From positions 124,001-188,000 of the forward strand of contig NZ_JACCPY010000005.1 in NCBI RefSeq assembly GCF_013426975.1: a stretch of 64,000 nt of DNA, written 5' to 3'. Below the pieces are notes generated by a model that saw only the letters and a program-made list of their open reading frames with translations, was not told the origin of the DNA and searched no databases. Source of the stretch: Sphaerotilus sulfidivorans (lineage in GTDB: Bacteria > Pseudomonadota > Gammaproteobacteria > Burkholderiales > Burkholderiaceae_C). Of the stretch, positions 26,415-35,202 are shown piece by piece. How positions within the stretch are numbered: position 1 is the first letter of the stretch; each line of letters begins with the position of its first letter. The translations under genes were made by a program, and so were the position numbers.

Positions 26415-27170
26415 TCACATCCGGAAGTGTTCGCCGAGGTAGACCTTGCGGACCTGCGGGTTCTCGACGATCGCCGCCGGCTCCCCTTCGGCCAGCACGC
26501 GGCCCTCGCTGATGATGTAGGCGCGGTCGCAGATGCCCAGCGTCTCGCGCACGTTGTGGTCGGTGATCAGCACGCCGATCTGCCGCGCCTTCAGGAAGCC
26601 GATGATGCGCTGGATCTCGATCACCGCGATCGGATCGACCCCGGCGAAGGGCTCGTCGAGCAGGATGAAGCGCGGCTGCGTGGCCAGCGCCCGCGCGATC
26701 TCGACACGCCGGCGCTCGCCGCCGGACAGCGCCGGCGCCGGGCTGTCGCGCAGCCGCTCGATCGACAGGTCGGCCAGCAGCGCGCCGAGCTGCTCGTCGA
26801 TGGCCCGGCGGCCCAGCGGCCGGCCGTCGGCATCCTGCTGCAGCTCCAGCACCGCACGAATGTTCTCCTCGACCGTCAGGCGGCGGAAGATCGAGGCCTC
26901 CTGGGGCAGGTAGGACAGGCCGAGGCGGGCGCGCTGGTGGATCGGCAACTGCTCGACCCGCTCGCCGTCGATGCGGATCTGGCCGGCATCGGCCCGGACC
27001 AGGCCGACGAGCATGTAGAAGCTGGTGGTCTTGCCGGCGCCGTTCGGTCCGAGCAGGCCGACGACCTCGCCGCTGTGCACCGCCAGATGCACATCCTTGA
27101 CGACCAGGCGAGCGCCGTAGCGCTTCTGCAGGCCCTCGGCCTCGAGGCGCTGGCGGGGCGGGGCGCTCAA
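26415..27170 (-). CDS. lptB: LPS export ABC transporter ATP-binding protein
   Basis: 251-residue ATPase that powers extraction of lipopolysaccharide by LptFG and its passage along the LptCAD bridge. Walker [10 protein letters not shown] (about 39-47), Q-loop [17 protein letters not shown], signature [15 protein letters not shown], Walker [14 protein letters not shown] and H-loop TDHNV are all intact and match LptB closely. The ATG overlaps the end of lptA by 4 bases; rpoN follows after 7 bases. LptF and LptG are not in the window. Confidence 0.97.
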   Translation of the reverse strand: MSAPPRQRLEAEGLQKRYGARLVVKDVHLAVHSGEVVGLLGPNGAGKTTSFYMLVGLVRADAGQIRIDGERVEQLPIHQRARLGLSYLPQEASIFRRLTVEENIRAVLELQQDADGRPLGRRAIDEQLGALLADLSIERLRDSPAPALSGGERRRVEIARALATQPRFILLDEPFAGVDPIAVIEIQRIIGFLKARQIGVLITDHNVRETLGICDRAYIISEGRVLAEGEPAAIVENPQVRKVYLGEHFRM

Positions 27171-27814
27171 CGTGCACCCTCTGCCGCAGCGTCGGCACCG
27201 GCCGGGCGCGAGGCGGCGCCGGTCGGCCGGGGCGTCAGCACGCCGCGCACCCGGCCGCTGGCGGCGCCGGGCGCCGCGGGCTGCGCGCTGGCCGACGTGC
27301 CGCCCTGCACCTCGAAGACATCGCGGCCGTGGTCGTAGACGATGGTCTGGCCGCTGACCTGGTCGGCCGGCGCGCCGGCGCGCAGCACCCGCACCTGCGC
27401 CTGGCCGATGAAGCGCACCGTCTCGCTGACGCTGTCGTACTCGATGCGGCGCGACTGGCCCTCGACCGTCTCGTCGACGCCTTCGCGCTTCTGGCGGAAG
27501 GTGACGAACTGGCCGTCGGTCGCGGTGGCGATCGCGAACTGGCCGCCCTGCGGGGTTTCCTTCAATTCGACCTGGGCCGCCTTCAGCAGCAGCGTGCCGC
27601 GGCTGATCTCGACCCCGCCGCTGAGCACCCGGACCTTGCGCTTGCCGTCGAGCACCATGCGTCCGGCGTCGAAGGCCAGCGGCTGCGAGCTGTCAGCGCG
27701 CTCGGCCCGGGCGGGCGCGATGCTGGCGATCATCAGCAGGGCCGCCGCCAGCAGGGCCGGGGCCGAACGCAGGCAGCGGTGTGAAAACCAGCACGGAACA
27801 GCGACAGCAGCCAT
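27167..27814 (-). CDS. lptA: LPS transport periplasmic protein LptA
   Basis: Periplasmic bridge protein that carries lipopolysaccharide from LptC to LptD. The start is placed at 27814 ([10 protein letters not shown], 215 residues), giving a signal peptide ending ASIAPARA. The upstream ATGs at 27844 and 27871 lie in or before a good promoter, whose -10 is at 27843-27848, so they should not be transcribed from it. The OstA/LptA domain is seen in [40 protein letters not shown] and [15 protein letters not shown]. The C-terminal Pro/Ala tail is extra. lptC and kdsC, often just upstream, are absent here. Confidence 0.9.
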   Translation of the reverse strand: MAAVAVPCWFSHRCLRSAPALLAAALLMIASIAPARAERADSSQPLAFDAGRMVLDGKRKVRVLSGGVEISRGTLLLKAAQVELKETPQGGQFAIATATDGQFVTFRQKREGVDETVEGQSRRIEYDSVSETVRFIGQAQVRVLRAGAPADQVSGQTIVYDHGRDVFEVQGGTSASAQPAAPGAASGRVRGVLTPRPTGAASRPAGADAAAEGAR

Positions 27815-27842
27815 CAGTGGCAATCGAAGGCATGAAAATTGC

Positions 27843-27871
27843 ATTGTAGCCTTCGATCCGCCCGGTGTCAC
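27843..27871 (-). promoter_or_regulatory. Sigma-70 type promoter of lptA-lptB-rpoN
   Basis: On the minus strand a -35 GTGACA (27866-27871) is separated by 17 bases from a -10 TACAAT (27843-27848), predicting +1 near 27836. This is the best-formed promoter of the window and decides the lptA start codon. Confidence 0.65.
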
Positions 27872-27879
27872 CGGGCGGG

Positions 27880-27898
27880 CGGCCGCAGCAGGCGGCCG
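27880..27898 (-). terminator. Hairpin after dsbA
   Basis: Perfect 7-base stem (cggccgc/gcggccg, 5-base loop) between the dsbA stop and the lptA promoter. No T tract follows, so it may be only a partial terminator or an RNA-stabilising hairpin. Confidence 0.35.
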
Positions 27899-27917
27899 GT
27901 TCCAGGTCCGCCGGGCC

Positions 27918-28586
27918 TCAGCCCTTGCGCAGGCTGGCGACGAGCTGGTCGGTCAGCGCCAGCGCGCGGGTCTGGCCCTGGATCTCGGAGGCGCCTTCGC
28001 CGCCGGCCAGCGCCGGCGAGGTGTAGAAGCGGCCGTGAATGCCCAGGGCCGGCACGCCGTCGATCTTGTAGGCCTCGGAGAGCTGCTTGCCCTGGCGCAC
28101 CTTGCTCTGCACGCCGAAGGAGTTGTACATCTCGGTGAACTTGGTGCGATCGACGCCGTTGGCGACGACGAAGTCGATGACCGCCTCGGGCTTGTCCAGC
28201 CGCGCGCCCTGCTGGTGGACCGCGTAGAACACCTTGCGGTGCAGCGCCTCGACCAGGTTCATGTTCTCCAGCGTGGCATAGAGCCGCTGCAGCGGCTCGA
28301 AGCTCGGACGGAAGGCGACATGCACGCGGCGGAAGGCGACATCGGCCGGCAGCTTCTTGACCCAGGCCTCGAGCGTCGGCTCGAAGGCGTTGCAGTGCGG
28401 GCAGCCGTACCAGAAGAACTCGAGCACCTCGATCCTGCCGGCGGGAGCGGAGACCGGCACCGGCTGCTGCAGCCGCACATAGTGGCGGCCTTCCTGGAAA
28501 CCGGCCTGGGCCGAGGCCGGTGCGCTGACCAGACCGCCCAGTGCCAGCGCGGCACTGCTTCCGGCGACGAACTCGCGACGCTTCAT
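27918..28586 (-). CDS. dsbA: Thiol:disulfide interchange protein DsbA
   Basis: 222-residue periplasmic oxidoreductase that introduces disulfide bonds. A signal peptide (about 1-27, RREFVAGSSAALALGGLVSA) is followed by a thioredoxin fold with the CPHC active site in EFFWYGCPHCNAFEP. The cis-proline region is DGVPALGIHGRFY. An AAAGGAA ribosome-binding site precedes the ATG. It is downstream of the SPOR gene in a left-going argS-SPOR-dsbA group, an arrangement common in Burkholderiales. Confidence 0.94.
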   Translation of the reverse strand: MKRREFVAGSSAALALGGLVSAPASAQAGFQEGRHYVRLQQPVPVSAPAGRIEVLEFFWYGCPHCNAFEPTLEAWVKKLPADVAFRRVHVAFRPSFEPLQRLYATLENMNLVEALHRKVFYAVHQQGARLDKPEAVIDFVVANGVDRTKFTEMYNSFGVQSKVRQGKQLSEAYKIDGVPALGIHGRFYTSPALAGGEGASEIQGQTRALALTDQLVASLRKG

Positions 28587-28646
28587 TCGATGGTTCCTTT
28601 CGATGGTTCTGTGCAGGCCGTTCGGATCCGATCCGGGCCCGAAGGT

Positions 28647-29318
28647 TCAGCGCGGCACGCGCACCAGCGCGGCATCGCCCTGGCCCGAGGCCGAGAGCTG
28701 GTCGCGCATGCGTTCCGCGTCTTCCCGGCTGTCGTAGGGGCCCAGGCGGACACGGTGCATCACGCGGCCGTTCTGCTCGCGCTCGGTGATGCGGGCCTTG
28801 AGCCCGTTCATCGCCAGCCGCGCGCGCTGCTGCTCGGCCTCGTCGGCGCTGCCATACGCACCGACCTGCACGAAGTAGGTGAACGGATCAGCCCCGGTCT
28901 TGGCTGACGTCTCGCCACCTGCCGGGGCCGGTGCCGAGGCGCCGGCCTCGGCCCGTGCGGGCGGCTTCGAGGCCGGGCGGGCCGGCGGCGGGGCGCTGGC
29001 GGCCTCTGGCGGGCGGCTCTGGCGCTCGGCGATCGCGCCGATCGGGTCGGGCTCCTGGGCCGGCGGTGCGGCGGGCGGCGGCTCGGCGGGGCGGCCGGGC
29101 GGACGGCCGTGCAGCGGCGCGTTCGGATCCCACTGGCGGTTCTTCTCCGCCTCGGCGGCATCCTGCTCCGCGGTGCGGCCCGGCACCTTGTCGACGAACG
29201 GCACCGGCGCCTTGGTGACGAAGACCGCCACCCCCAGCGCCAGCACCAGACCGCCCAGCAGGCCCACCACCACGCCGACGCCGAAGCCGCCGCGCTGAGT
29301 CTTCGCTTTCGATGCCAT
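28647..29318 (-). CDS. SPOR-domain protein
   Basis: 223-residue single-span protein: short cytoplasmic N-terminus, membrane helix at about 10-33 (GFGVGVVVGLLGGLVLALGV), a long Pro/Ala-rich periplasmic linker, and a C-terminal SPOR domain (FTYFVQVGAYGSADEAEQQR through HRVRLGPYDSREDAERMRDQ). SPOR domains bind denuded septal peptidoglycan, so a role at the division site (FtsN/DedD-like) is likely. The start at 29318 (MASKAKTQRGG) is preferred; an in-frame ATG at 29336 is possible. Lies between argS and dsbA. Confidence 0.88.
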   Translation of the reverse strand: MASKAKTQRGGFGVGVVVGLLGGLVLALGVAVFVTKAPVPFVDKVPGRTAEQDAAEAEKNRQWDPNAPLHGRPPGRPAEPPPAAPPAQEPDPIGAIAERQSRPPEAASAPPPARPASKPPARAEAGASAPAPAGGETSAKTGADPFTYFVQVGAYGSADEAEQQRARLAMNGLKARITEREQNGRVMHRVRLGPYDSREDAERMRDQLSASGQGDAALVRVPR

Positions 29319-29352
29319 CACCGTTGTTCTCGTCATCGCGCCGCCGGGCGGC

Positions 29353-31038
29353 TCACATGCGCTCGGGCGCGCTCACGCCCAGCACCGCCAGCGCGTTGCG
29401 CAGCACCTGTGCGGTGGCCTGCAGCAGCGCCATGCGCGCGGCCATCGCGGCGGCCGAGCCGTCGAGGAAGCGCACCGCGGCGTAGTAGCTGTGGTAGGCC
29501 GAGGCCAGGTCGCGCAGGTAGAAGGCGACATCGTGCGGCGCCAGCCCTTCGGCGGCGCGCGCCAGCATCTCGGGGTACTCGGCCAGCCTGTTCATCAGCG
29601 CAAACTCGGTCGGCGCGTCCAGCACCGCCAGGTCGGCGGTGGCCAGCACGGCCGGGTCGCCGCCGTGCTCGGCCTTCCACTTCTCCAGCACCGAGCAGAT
29701 GCGCGCATGCGCGTACTGCACGTAGAACACCGGGTTCTCGTCGTTGGCCTTCAGCGCCAGGTCGACGTCGAAGACGAACTCGGTGTCTGCCTTGCGGCTG
29801 ATCAGGAAGAAGCGCACCGCGTCGCGGCTGGTCCACTCGATCAGGTCGCGCAGCGTCACGTACGAGCCGGCGCGCTTGGAGATCTTCACCTCCTCGCCGC
29901 CCTTCATGACGGTGACCATCTTGTGCAGCACATAGTCGGGCCAGCCGGTCGGGATGCCGACGCCGGCCGCCTGCAGGCCGGCGCGCACCCGCGCGATCGT
30001 GCCGTGGTGGTCCGAGCCCTGCACGTTGACGACCTTGTCGAAGCCGCGCTGCCACTTGTGGACGTGGTAGGCCACGTCGGGCACGAAGTAGGTGTAGCCG
30101 CCGTCGGACTTGCGCATCACGCGGTCCTTGTCGTCGCCGTAGTCGGTCGAGCGCAGCCAGAGGGCCCCGCCGTCCTCGAAGGTCTTGCCGGCGGCCACCA
30201 GCTTCGCCACCGCCTCCTCGACCCGGCCCGAGGTGTACAGGCTCGACTCGAGGTAGTAGTGGTCGAAGCGCACGCCGAAGGCGCGCAGGTCCAGATCCTG
30301 CTCGTGGCGCAGGTAGGCCACCGCGAACTGGCGGATGCCGTCGAGGTCGTCCGGGTCGCCCGAGCCGGTGAACTCGCGGTCGTCGGCCTGGACGGTGGCG
30401 CGCGCCATGAAGGCGTCGGCGATGTCCTGGATGTAGTCGCCGTTGTAGGCCGATTCGGGCCACTCGGCGTCGCCGGGCTTCAGGCCCTTCAGGCGGCACT
30501 GGGTCGAGTTGGCCAGCGTGGCGATCTGCACGCCCGCATCGTTGTAGTAGAACTCGCGGTGCACCTGCCAGCCCTGCGAGGCGTAGAGGTTGCACAGCGC
30601 GTCGCCCAGGGCGCCCTGGCGGCCGTGGCCGACATGCAGCGGCCCGGTCGGGTTGGCCGAGACGAACTCGACCATCACCTTGCGGCCGTTGGCCGCGGCC
30701 TGGCCGAAGCCGGCGCCTTCGGCCAGCACCTGCGCCACGACCTGCTGGCGCGCGGCGGGCTTCAGGCGGATGTTGATGAAGCCGGGGCCGGCGATCTCCA
30801 GCGCCTCGACCCACTGCTGCACCGCCGGGCGGGCCTGCAGCGCGGCGATCAGCGCGCCGGCCAGCTCGCGCGGGTTCTTCTTCTGCGGTCGGGCCAGCTG
30901 CATCGCGGCGGTGCAGGCGAGGTCGCCGTGGGCGGCCTGCTTCGGGCTTTCGAAGGCGGGCTCGATCGCCGCACCCGGCGCGATCTCGGCCAGCGCGTCG
31001 CCGAGGGCGGCGAGGAGTTGCTCTTTGGCTTGAATCAT
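29353..31038 (-). CDS. argS: Arginine-tRNA ligase
   Basis: 561-residue class I aminoacyl-tRNA synthetase. The Add-1 domain ([19 protein letters not shown]) leads to the nucleotide-binding signature [18 protein letters not shown], preceded by [15 protein letters not shown]. The KMSKS-like loop is replaced by KISKRAG, which is normal for ArgRS enzymes with variant signature sequences. The anticodon-binding DALR domain ends the protein ([17 protein letters not shown]). Start chosen at 31038 because longer in-frame extensions lack similarity and a -10-like TAGAAT ends 7 bases upstream. Confidence 0.97.
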   Translation of the reverse strand: MIQAKEQLLAALGDALAEIAPGAAIEPAFESPKQAAHGDLACTAAMQLARPQKKNPRELAGALIAALQARPAVQQWVEALEIAGPGFINIRLKPAARQQVVAQVLAEGAGFGQAAANGRKVMVEFVSANPTGPLHVGHGRQGALGDALCNLYASQGWQVHREFYYNDAGVQIATLANSTQCRLKGLKPGDAEWPESAYNGDYIQDIADAFMARATVQADDREFTGSGDPDDLDGIRQFAVAYLRHEQDLDLRAFGVRFDHYYLESSLYTSGRVEEAVAKLVAAGKTFEDGGALWLRSTDYGDDKDRVMRKSDGGYTYFVPDVAYHVHKWQRGFDKVVNVQGSDHHGTIARVRAGLQAAGVGIPTGWPDYVLHKMVTVMKGGEEVKISKRAGSYVTLRDLIEWTSRDAVRFFLISRKADTEFVFDVDLALKANDENPVFYVQYAHARICSVLEKWKAEHGGDPAVLATADLAVLDAPTEFALMNRLAEYPEMLARAAEGLAPHDVAFYLRDLASAYHSYYAAVRFLDGSAAAMAARMALLQATAQVLRNALAVLGVSAPERM

Positions 31039-31045
31039 GGGGCGG

Positions 31046-31051
31046 ATTCTA
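31046..31051 (-). promoter_or_regulatory. -10-like element TAGAAT of argS
   Basis: TAGAAT on the minus strand, seven bases before the argS ATG; standard spacing puts +1 one base ahead of the codon. No ribosome-binding site, so a leaderless mRNA is predicted. Confidence 0.42.
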
Positions 31052-31135
31052 CGGGGCGGGTCAGCCGAGCAATCCGCACTTGTGTCGGGCAGGGGCCGGT
31101 GAAAAGATCGCCCACCCTGTCCGAGCCCGCCGCCG

Positions 31136-32479
31136 ATGATCGATCTTTCCGACCCGGACCTCTCCGACCCGCCGCAGCGCATCGGCAAGTACCGCGTGAT
31201 CCGCCGTCTCGGCGAGGGCACGACCAGCGAGGTCTTCCTCTGTCACGACGAGTTCAACGATCGCCAGGTGGCGGTCAAGCGGGTGCGCGCCAGCGTGCTG
31301 GGCGATGCGGCCGATGCGCATGTCTTCGCGCGCTTCTTCGCCTCCGAGGCGGCGCTGGCCGGGCGGCTGCACCATCCGAACGTGGTCGACATCCTGGATG
31401 CGATGCCCGATCCGCGTGCGCCCTGCGTGGTGATGGAGTACGTGCCCGGCACGACGCTGCGGGCCTTCTGCGCGCCCGACCACCTGCTGCCGCTCGACCA
31501 GATCGTCGAAATCGGCTTCAAGTGCGCGATGGCGCTGGGCTACTGCTACCGCCAGGGGCTGATCCACCGCGACGTCAAGCCGGCCAACATCCTGACCGTG
31601 GGCAGCGACCGCGAGGTGCGCGACATCAAGCTGACCGACTTCGGCAGCGCGCTGAACCTGCGCTCGGACGAGACGCAGGTCCACCGCGTCGGCTCGCTGG
31701 CCTACATGTCGCCGGAGCAGCTCGACGGCGCCGAGCTCGACGCGCGTGCCGACATCTACGGCCTGGGCGCGGTGCTCTATCACCTGATCGCCGGCCACGC
31801 GCCCTTCGAGGCCTCCAGCCAGGCCAGCCTGATGCACCAGATCTGCCATGTCGAGCCGCCCTCGCTGGTGGGCGTGCGCACCGGGGTCTCGCCGGCGCTC
31901 GACCGGGTGGTGCGCCGCTGCCTGGCCAAGCGCGCCGACGACCGCCATCCCTCGTGGGAGGCGCTCGGCGAGGCGCTCTCCGGCCTGATCGCGATGCAGC
32001 ATGTGCCGCGCGGCGCGGTGCAGGGCGTGCTCGACTCCGAGCGCTTCACGCTGCTGCGCACGCTGGACTTCTTCACCCGCTTCGGCGACATCGCGCTGTG
32101 GGAGGTGGTGCACCGCGCGCGCTGGGAGCGCCTGCCCGCCGGCCAGGCGCTGTACCGCCGCGGCGAGGAGGGCCGCACCTTCCACATCATCGCCACCGGC
32201 ACGCTGGAGGTCTGGCGCGACGGCCGGCGCGTGGCGCTGCTGGGCTCGGGCACCTCGGTCGGCGAGATGGCCTATCTGGCGCCCAATCCGGAGCTGCGGG
32301 TGCACAGCACCGACGTGATCGTGACCGACAGCGCCACGACGATCTCGTTCACGCCCGACACCCTGGCCCGGCTGAGCCCGGCCACCCGGCATCTGTTCGA
32401 CGAGGCCTTCATCCGGGTGCTGGTGCGCCGGCTGCATGCCGCGCACGAGGCGCTGGCCCACCCGCGCCGCATCCTGTAG
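31136..32479 (+). CDS. Ser/Thr protein kinase with C-terminal cyclic-nucleotide-binding domain
   Basis: 447-residue cytosolic kinase. Hanks motifs are complete: glycine loop [16 protein letters not shown] lysine, [10 protein letters not shown] catalytic loop, DFGSAL, SPEQL in place of APE, and [15 protein letters not shown]. After a helical linker (about 285-320), residues about 330-430 form a cNMP-binding beta-roll ([20 protein letters not shown], then [10 protein letters not shown] and a downstream Arg in ELRVHST). There is no transmembrane segment. The architecture implies kinase activity controlled by a cyclic nucleotide, probably cAMP or c-di-GMP-independent cNMP sensing; substrate unknown. 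It is divergent from argS. Confidence 0.92.
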   Translation: MIDLSDPDLSDPPQRIGKYRVIRRLGEGTTSEVFLCHDEFNDRQVAVKRVRASVLGDAADAHVFARFFASEAALAGRLHHPNVVDILDAMPDPRAPCVVMEYVPGTTLRAFCAPDHLLPLDQIVEIGFKCAMALGYCYRQGLIHRDVKPANILTVGSDREVRDIKLTDFGSALNLRSDETQVHRVGSLAYMSPEQLDGAELDARADIYGLGAVLYHLIAGHAPFEASSQASLMHQICHVEPPSLVGVRTGVSPALDRVVRRCLAKRADDRHPSWEALGEALSGLIAMQHVPRGAVQGVLDSERFTLLRTLDFFTRFGDIALWEVVHRARWERLPAGQALYRRGEEGRTFHIIATGTLEVWRDGRRVALLGSGTSVGEMAYLAPNPELRVHSTDVIVTDSATTISFTPDTLARLSPATRHLFDEAFIRVLVRRLHAAHEALAHPRRIL

Positions 32480-32517
32480 CAGTGACCTGTCCCGGCCAGG
32501 GGCGCTGGTCCGGGCCG

Positions 32518-32523
32518 TATGAT
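32518..32523 (+). promoter_or_regulatory. -10-like element TATGAT placing +1 at the hemJ-like ATG
   Basis: TATGAT is followed by six bases and the ATG at 32530, putting +1 on the A of the start codon. No ribosome-binding site and no clear -35. Confidence 0.42.
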
Positions 32524-32529
32524 CTGCCC

Positions 32530-32970
32530 ATGGACACGCTCTATCTGGGGACCAAGACCCTGCACATCATCCTCGTGGCCAGCTGGTTCGCGGGGCTGTT
32601 CTACCTGCCGCGCATCCTGGTCAACCTGGCGATGGTCGCGCCCGACAGCCATGCCGAGCGCGAGCGCCTGCTGCTGATGGGGCGCAAGCTGCAGCGCTTC
32701 GCCACCGTGCTGATGGTGATCGCGCTGGTGACCGGCCTGGCGCTGTGGCTGGGCTGGCCCTTCTGGCGCGGCCCCGGCAACGGCTGGGTGCATGCCAAGC
32801 TGACGCTGGTGGTGGCGGTCATCGGATTCCACCACATGAACGCGCGGCTGCTGCGCGGCTTCGAACGCGCCGACAACCGCCGCAGCCATGTCTGGTTCCG
32901 TGTCTACAACGAGATTTCGGTGCTGCTGTTCGCCGCGATCGTCGCGCTGGTCGTCTTCAAGCCCTTCTGA
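32530..32970 (+). CDS. HemJ/CopD-family membrane protein
   Basis: 146-residue, four-span membrane protein (MDTLYLGTKTLHIILVASWF, AGLFYLPRILVNLAM, GWVHAKLTLVVAVIGFHHMN, VLLFAAIVALVVFKPF). The conserved His in KTLHI and the HAKL motif match the UPF0093/HemJ family, which oxidises protoporphyrinogen IX to protoporphyrin IX in bacteria lacking HemG and HemY. In betaproteobacteria the same proteins are often labelled CopD. HemJ is the more likely role by length and motifs. Thirteen bases precede the VanZ gene. Confidence 0.78.
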   Translation: MDTLYLGTKTLHIILVASWFAGLFYLPRILVNLAMVAPDSHAERERLLLMGRKLQRFATVLMVIALVTGLALWLGWPFWRGPGNGWVHAKLTLVVAVIGFHHMNARLLRGFERADNRRSHVWFRVYNEISVLLFAAIVALVVFKPF

Positions 32971-32982
32971 CCGTCCGGGGCG

Positions 32983-34155
32983 ATGACGACCGCCGCGCTG
33001 CCGCCATCGCCTGCGCCGCCTCCTGCGCACCGTTCCTCCTCCTGGCCGCTGGCCTGGCTGTGGGCCGGGCTGATCGCCTATGCCAGCCTGCACCCCTTCG
33101 GGCCATGGCGCTGGCCGGTGCTGCTGCCGGGCCAGCTGCCGCACGAGCTGCTGTGGCTGCCGGTGCAGCGCCACAACCGCTTCGATCTCTGGGCCAACTT
33201 TGCCGGCTATCTGCCGCTCGGGCTGCTGCTGGCGCTGGCCTGGCTGCGTGCAGGACTGGGGCCACTGCGCACGCTGCTGCAGGCGCTGCTGTTCGGCTCG
33301 CTGCTGTCGCTGCTGATGGAGTGGACGCAGAACCTGCTGCCGCTGCGTGTGCCCTCGCGCCATGACTGGCTGCTCAACAGCGCCGGCACGCTGGTCGGCG
33401 CGCTGGTGGCGGTGCTGCTGCTGCGCCTGGGCGTGCTGGCGCACTGGCAGCGCCTGCGCGACGTGATCTTCGTGCCCCACGGCACGCTGGGGCTGGCGCT
33501 GCTGCTGTCCTGGCCGATCGGGCTGCTCTTTCCGCCACCGGTGCCGCTGGCCACCGGCCAGGCGCTGGAGCGGCTGCTGGTCGCGCTGGATGCCTGGCTG
33601 GCCGACACGCCGCTGCACCGCTGGATTCCGCTGCCCGATCCGGTCGGCGCACTCGAGCCCGGCACCGAGGTCTCGGTGATCGCGCTCGGGCTGCTGGCGC
33701 CCTGCGTGGTCAGCTTCGTGATGCTGCGGCGGGTGCGCCACCGCATCCTGACGCTGGCGCTGCTGCTGCTGGCCGGCGTCGGCGCGACCGCGCTGTCGAC
33801 GCTGCTGAACTTCGGGCCGGAGCACGCGATGTCCTGGCTGACGCCGCCGGTGCTGCCGGGCCTGCTGGTCGGGCTGGGCCTGGGGCTGGGCCTGGCCTTC
33901 GTGCCGCGCCGGCTGGTCGCCGCGCTGGGTCTGGTGGCGCTGACGCTGCTGATCATGCTGGTGACGCAGGCCGGCACCGATCCCTATTTCTCGCTGAGCC
34001 TGACCGGCTGGGAGCGCGGGCGCTTCATCCGCTTCCACGGGCTGGCGCAGTGGATCGGCTGGCTCTGGCCCTTCGCGGCGCTGCTGTTTCTGCTGATCCA
34101 GGTGGCCGATCCCCACCGCATCCGAGCCCCCGCGAGTCCGTCGCGATCGGGGTGA
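32983..34155 (+). CDS. VanZ-family membrane protein
   Basis: 390-residue protein with about nine hydrophobic helices. The N-terminal ~150 residues carry the VanZ-like pattern (LIAYASLHPFGPWRW, then NRFDLWANFAGYLPLGLLLA and LLSLLMEWTQNLLPLRVPSRHDWLLN), including conserved acidic/asparagine positions within helices. The C-terminal half adds further spans of unknown role. VanZ of enterococci gives low-level teicoplanin resistance; in proteobacteria the family function is not known. Follows the HemJ-like gene by 12 bases. Confidence 0.8.
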   Translation: MTTAALPPSPAPPPAHRSSSWPLAWLWAGLIAYASLHPFGPWRWPVLLPGQLPHELLWLPVQRHNRFDLWANFAGYLPLGLLLALAWLRAGLGPLRTLLQALLFGSLLSLLMEWTQNLLPLRVPSRHDWLLNSAGTLVGALVAVLLLRLGVLAHWQRLRDVIFVPHGTLGLALLLSWPIGLLFPPPVPLATGQALERLLVALDAWLADTPLHRWIPLPDPVGALEPGTEVSVIALGLLAPCVVSFVMLRRVRHRILTLALLLLAGVGATALSTLLNFGPEHAMSWLTPPVLPGLLVGLGLGLGLAFVPRRLVAALGLVALTLLIMLVTQAGTDPYFSLSLTGWERGRFIRFHGLAQWIGWLWPFAALLFLLIQVADPHRIRAPASPSRSG

Positions 34156-34159
34156 CTCC

Positions 34160-34165
34160 TACAAT
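34160..34165 (+). promoter_or_regulatory. -10 element TACAAT ahead of the 2Fe-2S protein
   Basis: TACAAT followed by seven bases and the ATG at 34173, predicting +1 one base before the start. It lies just after the VanZ stop. No ribosome-binding site. Confidence 0.45.
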
Positions 34166-34172
34166 CCGTGCC

Positions 34173-34502
34173 ATGAGCAGCTACTTCCAACGCCACATCT
34201 TCTTCTGCCTGAACCAGCGTGACAACGGCGAGTCCTGCTGCGCCGACCACGATGCCCAGGCAGCCTTCGACCACTGCAAGAAGCAGGTCAAGGCCGCCGG
34301 TCTGGCCGGGCCGGGCAAGGTGCGCGTCAACAAGGCGGGCTGCCTGGACCGCTGCGCCGGCGGCCCGGTCGCGGTGGTCTACCCGGACGCGACCTGGTAC
34401 ACCTTCGTCGACCGCAGCGACATCGACGAGATCGTCGAGTCGCACCTGAAGAACGGCCAGGTCGTCGCGCGCCTGGTGCTGGGCCAGGACGTCGGCCGAT
34501 GA
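34173..34502 (+). CDS. Thioredoxin-like 2Fe-2S ferredoxin
   Basis: 109-residue small iron-sulfur protein. The cysteine pattern (FFCLN followed by GESCC, then AGCLDRCAGGP) is that of thioredoxin-like [2Fe-2S] ferredoxins related to the NuoE/HoxE fold; YPDATWYTFVDRSDIDEIVE is also typical. It probably acts as a soluble electron carrier, partner unknown. Its end overlaps the next gene by 4 bases; the same ferredoxin-hydrolase-DacC order is, from memory, common in Burkholderiales. Confidence 0.88.
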   Translation: MSSYFQRHIFFCLNQRDNGESCCADHDAQAAFDHCKKQVKAAGLAGPGKVRVNKAGCLDRCAGGPVAVVYPDATWYTFVDRSDIDEIVESHLKNGQVVARLVLGQDVGR

Positions 34503-35116
34503 ACGCGCAGACCGAACGCGCCCGGATCGCCGGTCCGGTCGGCACGATCGAGATCGCGATCGACCACCCGGCCGATCGCGAGGCGCCGGTCGGCGTGGTG
34601 GTGCTGTCGCATCCGCACCCGCTGTTCGGCGGCACGATGGACAACAAGGTGGTGCAGACCATGGTCCGCGCCTTCCTGCAGATGGGCTGGCGCACGGTGC
34701 GCCACAACTTCCGCGGCGTCGGCGCCAGCGAGGGCACGCACGACGAGGGCCGCGGCGAGAGCGAGGATCTGCTTGCGGTGATCGCCGCGCACCGCCTGCC
34801 CGGACGCCCGCTGGCGCTGGGCGGCTTCTCCTTCGGCGCCTATGTCACCACGCTGGCGGCCGCGCAGCTGGAGGGCGACGCGCGCGCCTCGCGCCTGCTG
34901 CTGGTCGGCCCGTCGACGCAGCGTGCGCTTCCCGCCGACGTGCCGCCCGACACCGTGGTGATCCACGGCGAGGCCGACGATGTGGTGCCGCTGTCGGCGA
35001 CGATGGACTGGGCGCGGCCGCAGCAGCTGCCGGTCATCGTCATGCCCGGCACCGGCCATTTCTTCCACGGCCAGCTCACGCAGCTGCGTGACCTGATCGT
35101 GCGCAGCTGGCGCTGA
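34499..35116 (+). CDS. Alpha/beta hydrolase
   Basis: 205-residue soluble serine hydrolase fold. The nucleophile elbow is GGFSFGAYV (GxSxG), the oxyanion strand VVLSHPHPLFGGTMDNKVVQ, the acid is in HGEADDVVPL and the catalytic histidine in PGTGHFFHG. Short cap, similar to small esterases/CocE-like dienelactone-type hydrolases. Substrate unknown. Translationally coupled to the ferredoxin gene by a 4-base overlap. Confidence 0.88.
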   Translation: MNAQTERARIAGPVGTIEIAIDHPADREAPVGVVVLSHPHPLFGGTMDNKVVQTMVRAFLQMGWRTVRHNFRGVGASEGTHDEGRGESEDLLAVIAAHRLPGRPLALGGFSFGAYVTTLAAAQLEGDARASRLLLVGPSTQRALPADVPPDTVVIHGEADDVVPLSATMDWARPQQLPVIVMPGTGHFFHGQLTQLRDLIVRSWR

Positions 35117-35202
35117 CCGGCCTGCGCCCCTCCGCCGCCGTGCCGGGGAACCGGCCGGCCGCCCGCGTGTTCCAACGCGCCTGAACGAATCCGACCGCTC
35201 CG

